Part shown: positions 62,742 through 64,000 of the stretch, piece after piece | Numbering within the stretch: position 1 is the stretch's first letter | Layout of the letters: the number at the start of each line of letters is the position of its first letter | NCBI GenBank assembly: GCA_011050085.1 | Contig: DRGL01000028.1 | Span: forward strand, 1-64,000 | Direction of reading: 5' to 3' | Origin: Pricia antarctica | GTDB lineage: Bacteria; Bacteroidota; Bacteroidia; Flavobacteriales; Flavobacteriaceae | DNA: 64,000 nt | Made by a program: the position numbers and the translations under genes | The notes under the pieces: generated by a model | Told to the model about the DNA's origin: nothing | What the model saw: the letters and a program-made list of their open reading frames with translations, nothing else | Databases searched by the model: none

Positions 62742-63066
62742 TTTTTCCGTTTTCGCCAATATAGGAAAAGCGGCGGTCTTTAGAAATTTTAGTGAAGTAA
62801 TTTGTTGTCAAATCAAGTAGAGGTATAATGAAAATTGTTTATCGAGTGCCTTCGACATACTTCTTTATACTATGAATTACGTTTATTAGGTTCAAGACCT
62901 TGATTTGATATTTACCCATGCGGTGGCTGTATTTATAATTTTAAATAGACTTTTACATTACGACGAATGGTAACAGCTTGGCTCTTTATTTAAAATCTTT
63001 TAATGATAACGGGTGACCTGGACTACAGTTTTGGTTTTTAAAACGTAAAGTACAAAGCAATCCTTG
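62742..63066. other. Gene-free stretch between AraC and the EEP gene
   Basis: About 325 bp, AT-rich, no open frame of interest, no hairpin terminator recognised. It should hold the promoter of the AraC gene. Confidence 0.5.
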
Positions 63067-64000
63067 TTATTTTTCTTTTTCTTCTTCTTTGTTTTCAATC
63101 TGTTTAAAAGATTTCATTATATCTTTTTCATTTGGTGGGTCCAGTCTCTGATCACTTGCCTCTTTTGGTTCAAAGCTGAGCTCCGTATAAAAAGGAAAAT
63201 GATCAGAACCGAACTTTTCACCCAGAGCTATTTGTTTCACCCGAAATTCCGGTGAAGTGAAAACATGATCAAGTGGCCAGCGCATGAACCAGGTCTTTGC
63301 GTTGTAGGTACTATAGAAGCCCCTACCTTTACGTAAATCTAAAAGTCCGCTCACCTTTTGAAAAAGAGCGGTTGTTTGCGACCAAGCAACATCATTAAAA
63401 TCTCCTAAGACTATTACCGGCAAATGTGAACTACGGGTCAACTTTGTAATCTTCATCATCTCGGCATCCCGATCTACGGAAGATGGATTGTGTTGTGGCG
63501 TAGGTGGCGCCGGATGAATGGCGAACAATTGAAGGGTATCTTTAGAAGGGAGTATTAATTTGGTATGAATGGAAGGTATGGTGTCCTCGACCAAATATCG
63601 GATTTCTTTATCGAACAGTTCGTATCTTGAAAAAAGTAGCATTCCGTACGTGTTGTTCCTTGGTGCTTGTATGGAATATCTGTATTCTTTATTTAATTTT
63701 TCGCCCAGAATACGCTGCCATTTTTCATCTGTTTCAGTAAAGACAAGTAAGTCTGCATCATGTTTTTTGACGTCATTCAGCAAGATTTTGGTTTCATCGT
63801 TTTTCTGTAGCACGTTCGCTGTATAAATACGTAAACTCTTCGAAGCATTTACGGACGCATTAAGTACTTCATGATTTGCAAATGCGGTATATGGATAGAT
63901 TTTATAGCTTTGAAAAAGAAAACAGCCGGTAAGAGCTGCGACAAAAAGATAATCCGGTGCATTTCTCAAATCAAACCTTAGAAAATAGGTTAGTAAGGCA
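63067..64000 (-). CDS. Membrane-anchored endonuclease/exonuclease/phosphatase family protein (5' part beyond the window)
   Basis: The frame is open to the right edge, so the N-terminus is outside. About 310 residues are visible. The first 30 include a hydrophobic segment (YLFVAALTGCFLFQSY), then EEP motifs: RIYTANVLQKN, LVFTETDEKW, IVLGDFNDVAWS, WPLDHVFTS and GSDHFPFY, all catalytic residues present. It ends in a charged tail rich in Glu and Lys (about EEEKEK). This is the membrane-bound subgroup with several N-terminal helices, different from the soluble EEP protein at 6-7 kb. The substrate is unknown. Confidence 0.85.
   Translation of the reverse strand, partial: ALLTYFLRFDLRNAPDYLFVAALTGCFLFQSYKIYPYTAFANHEVLNASVNASKSLRIYTANVLQKNDETKILLNDVKKHDADLLVFTETDEKWQRILGEKLNKEYRYSIQAPRNNTYGMLLFSRYELFDKEIRYLVEDTIPSIHTKLILPSKDTLQLFAIHPAPPTPQHNPSSVDRDAEMMKITKLTRSSHLPVIVLGDFNDVAWSQTTALFQKVSGLLDLRKGRGFYSTYNAKTWFMRWPLDHVFTSPEFRVKQIALGEKFGSDHFPFYTELSFEPKEASDQRLDPPNEKDIMKSFKQIENKEEEKEK

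Noticed and set aside
1-64000. CRISPR arrays, rRNA, tRNA, prophage or insertion sequences
   Set aside because: No regularly spaced repeats, no tRNA T-loop pattern in the gene-free stretches, and no transposase, integrase or phage gene was seen.

Overview
The window is a 64 kb piece of a bacterial chromosome, most likely from a marine member of the Flavobacteriaceae (Bacteroidota; a Maribacter/Zobellia/Arenibacter-like organism, family inferred with good confidence and genus only guessed). The reasons are moderate to low GC, an almost complete lack of Shine-Dalgarno sequences, a textbook Bacteroidota promoter (TTTG-N19-TAnnTTTG) in front of rplU, many families typical of the group (DUF4199, DUF3127, DUF3098, DUF4271, DUF4296, DUF4301, DUF2652), a large lipoprotein set, and gene orders common in the phylum (ftsX-DUF3098-uppP-truB; mannosyltransferase-dihydroorotase-DUF4296-epimerase-tyrS). 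I saw no rRNA, tRNA, CRISPR array, prophage or insertion sequence; this is mostly core chromosome.

Layout. 1-6 kb: end of an ACT-domain protein, then exported proteins (thioredoxin-like lipid-envelope protein, an S15 acyl-peptidase, a beta-lactamase-fold hydrolase). 6-10.6 kb: operon of an active M16 protease, an inactive M16 partner with an extra C-terminal domain, and an EEP-family nuclease/phosphatase. 10.8-12.4 kb: DUF4199 protein and rplU-rpmA, with an L21 carrying a helix-hairpin-helix tail. 13.1-18.3 kb: ahcY, then a tight operon of phosphopantetheinyl transferase, MTH1187/YkoF-like protein, PnuC-type transporter and NadR-like kinase, followed by DUF4301. 18.5-19.8 kb: two tandem, highly acidic exported PepSY-like proteins. 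20-24 kb: a sigma-54 response regulator convergent with a hybrid histidine kinase ending in an Hpt domain. 24-28.5 kb: a TPP riboswitch controlling a TonB-dependent receptor and a ThiY/Thi5-like protein that has no signal peptide, then a Gfo/Idh/MocA oxidoreductase.

28.6-40 kb: a Rieske-like lipoprotein with altered ligands, greA-HIT, a second histidine kinase, a flavin reductase-like protein, an 800 bp gene-free stretch with a strongly structured 100 nt element, DUF3127, aat, tag, a thioredoxin-like protein, a TonB-like protein and the ftsX-DUF3098-uppP-truB operon, in which two genes begin with TTG. 40-49 kb: leuS with three lineage-specific in-frame insertions (one of them apparently a GC-rich palindromic repeat), a SemiSWEET transporter, a Zn peptidase, Lrp/AsnC with a saccharopine dehydrogenase-like protein, and pckA. 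49-58 kb: hemD, DUF4271, membrane glycosyltransferase, polyprenol-phosphate mannosyltransferase-like GT2, dihydroorotase, DUF4296, an NAD-dependent epimerase and tyrS. 57.5-64 kb: a group of small lipoproteins and hypotheticals, a DUF2652 cyclase-like protein, a 51-residue membrane protein, an AraC regulator and the 3' part of a membrane-anchored EEP hydrolase running off the right edge.

The strongest leads for new biology are the TPP-riboswitch locus with its apparently cytosolic ThiY-like protein, the rearranged leuS gene, the structured element near 32.9 kb, the acidic PepSY-like pair, and the MTH1187-PnuC-NadR operon. All functional statements rest on reading motifs by eye; no database search was run.
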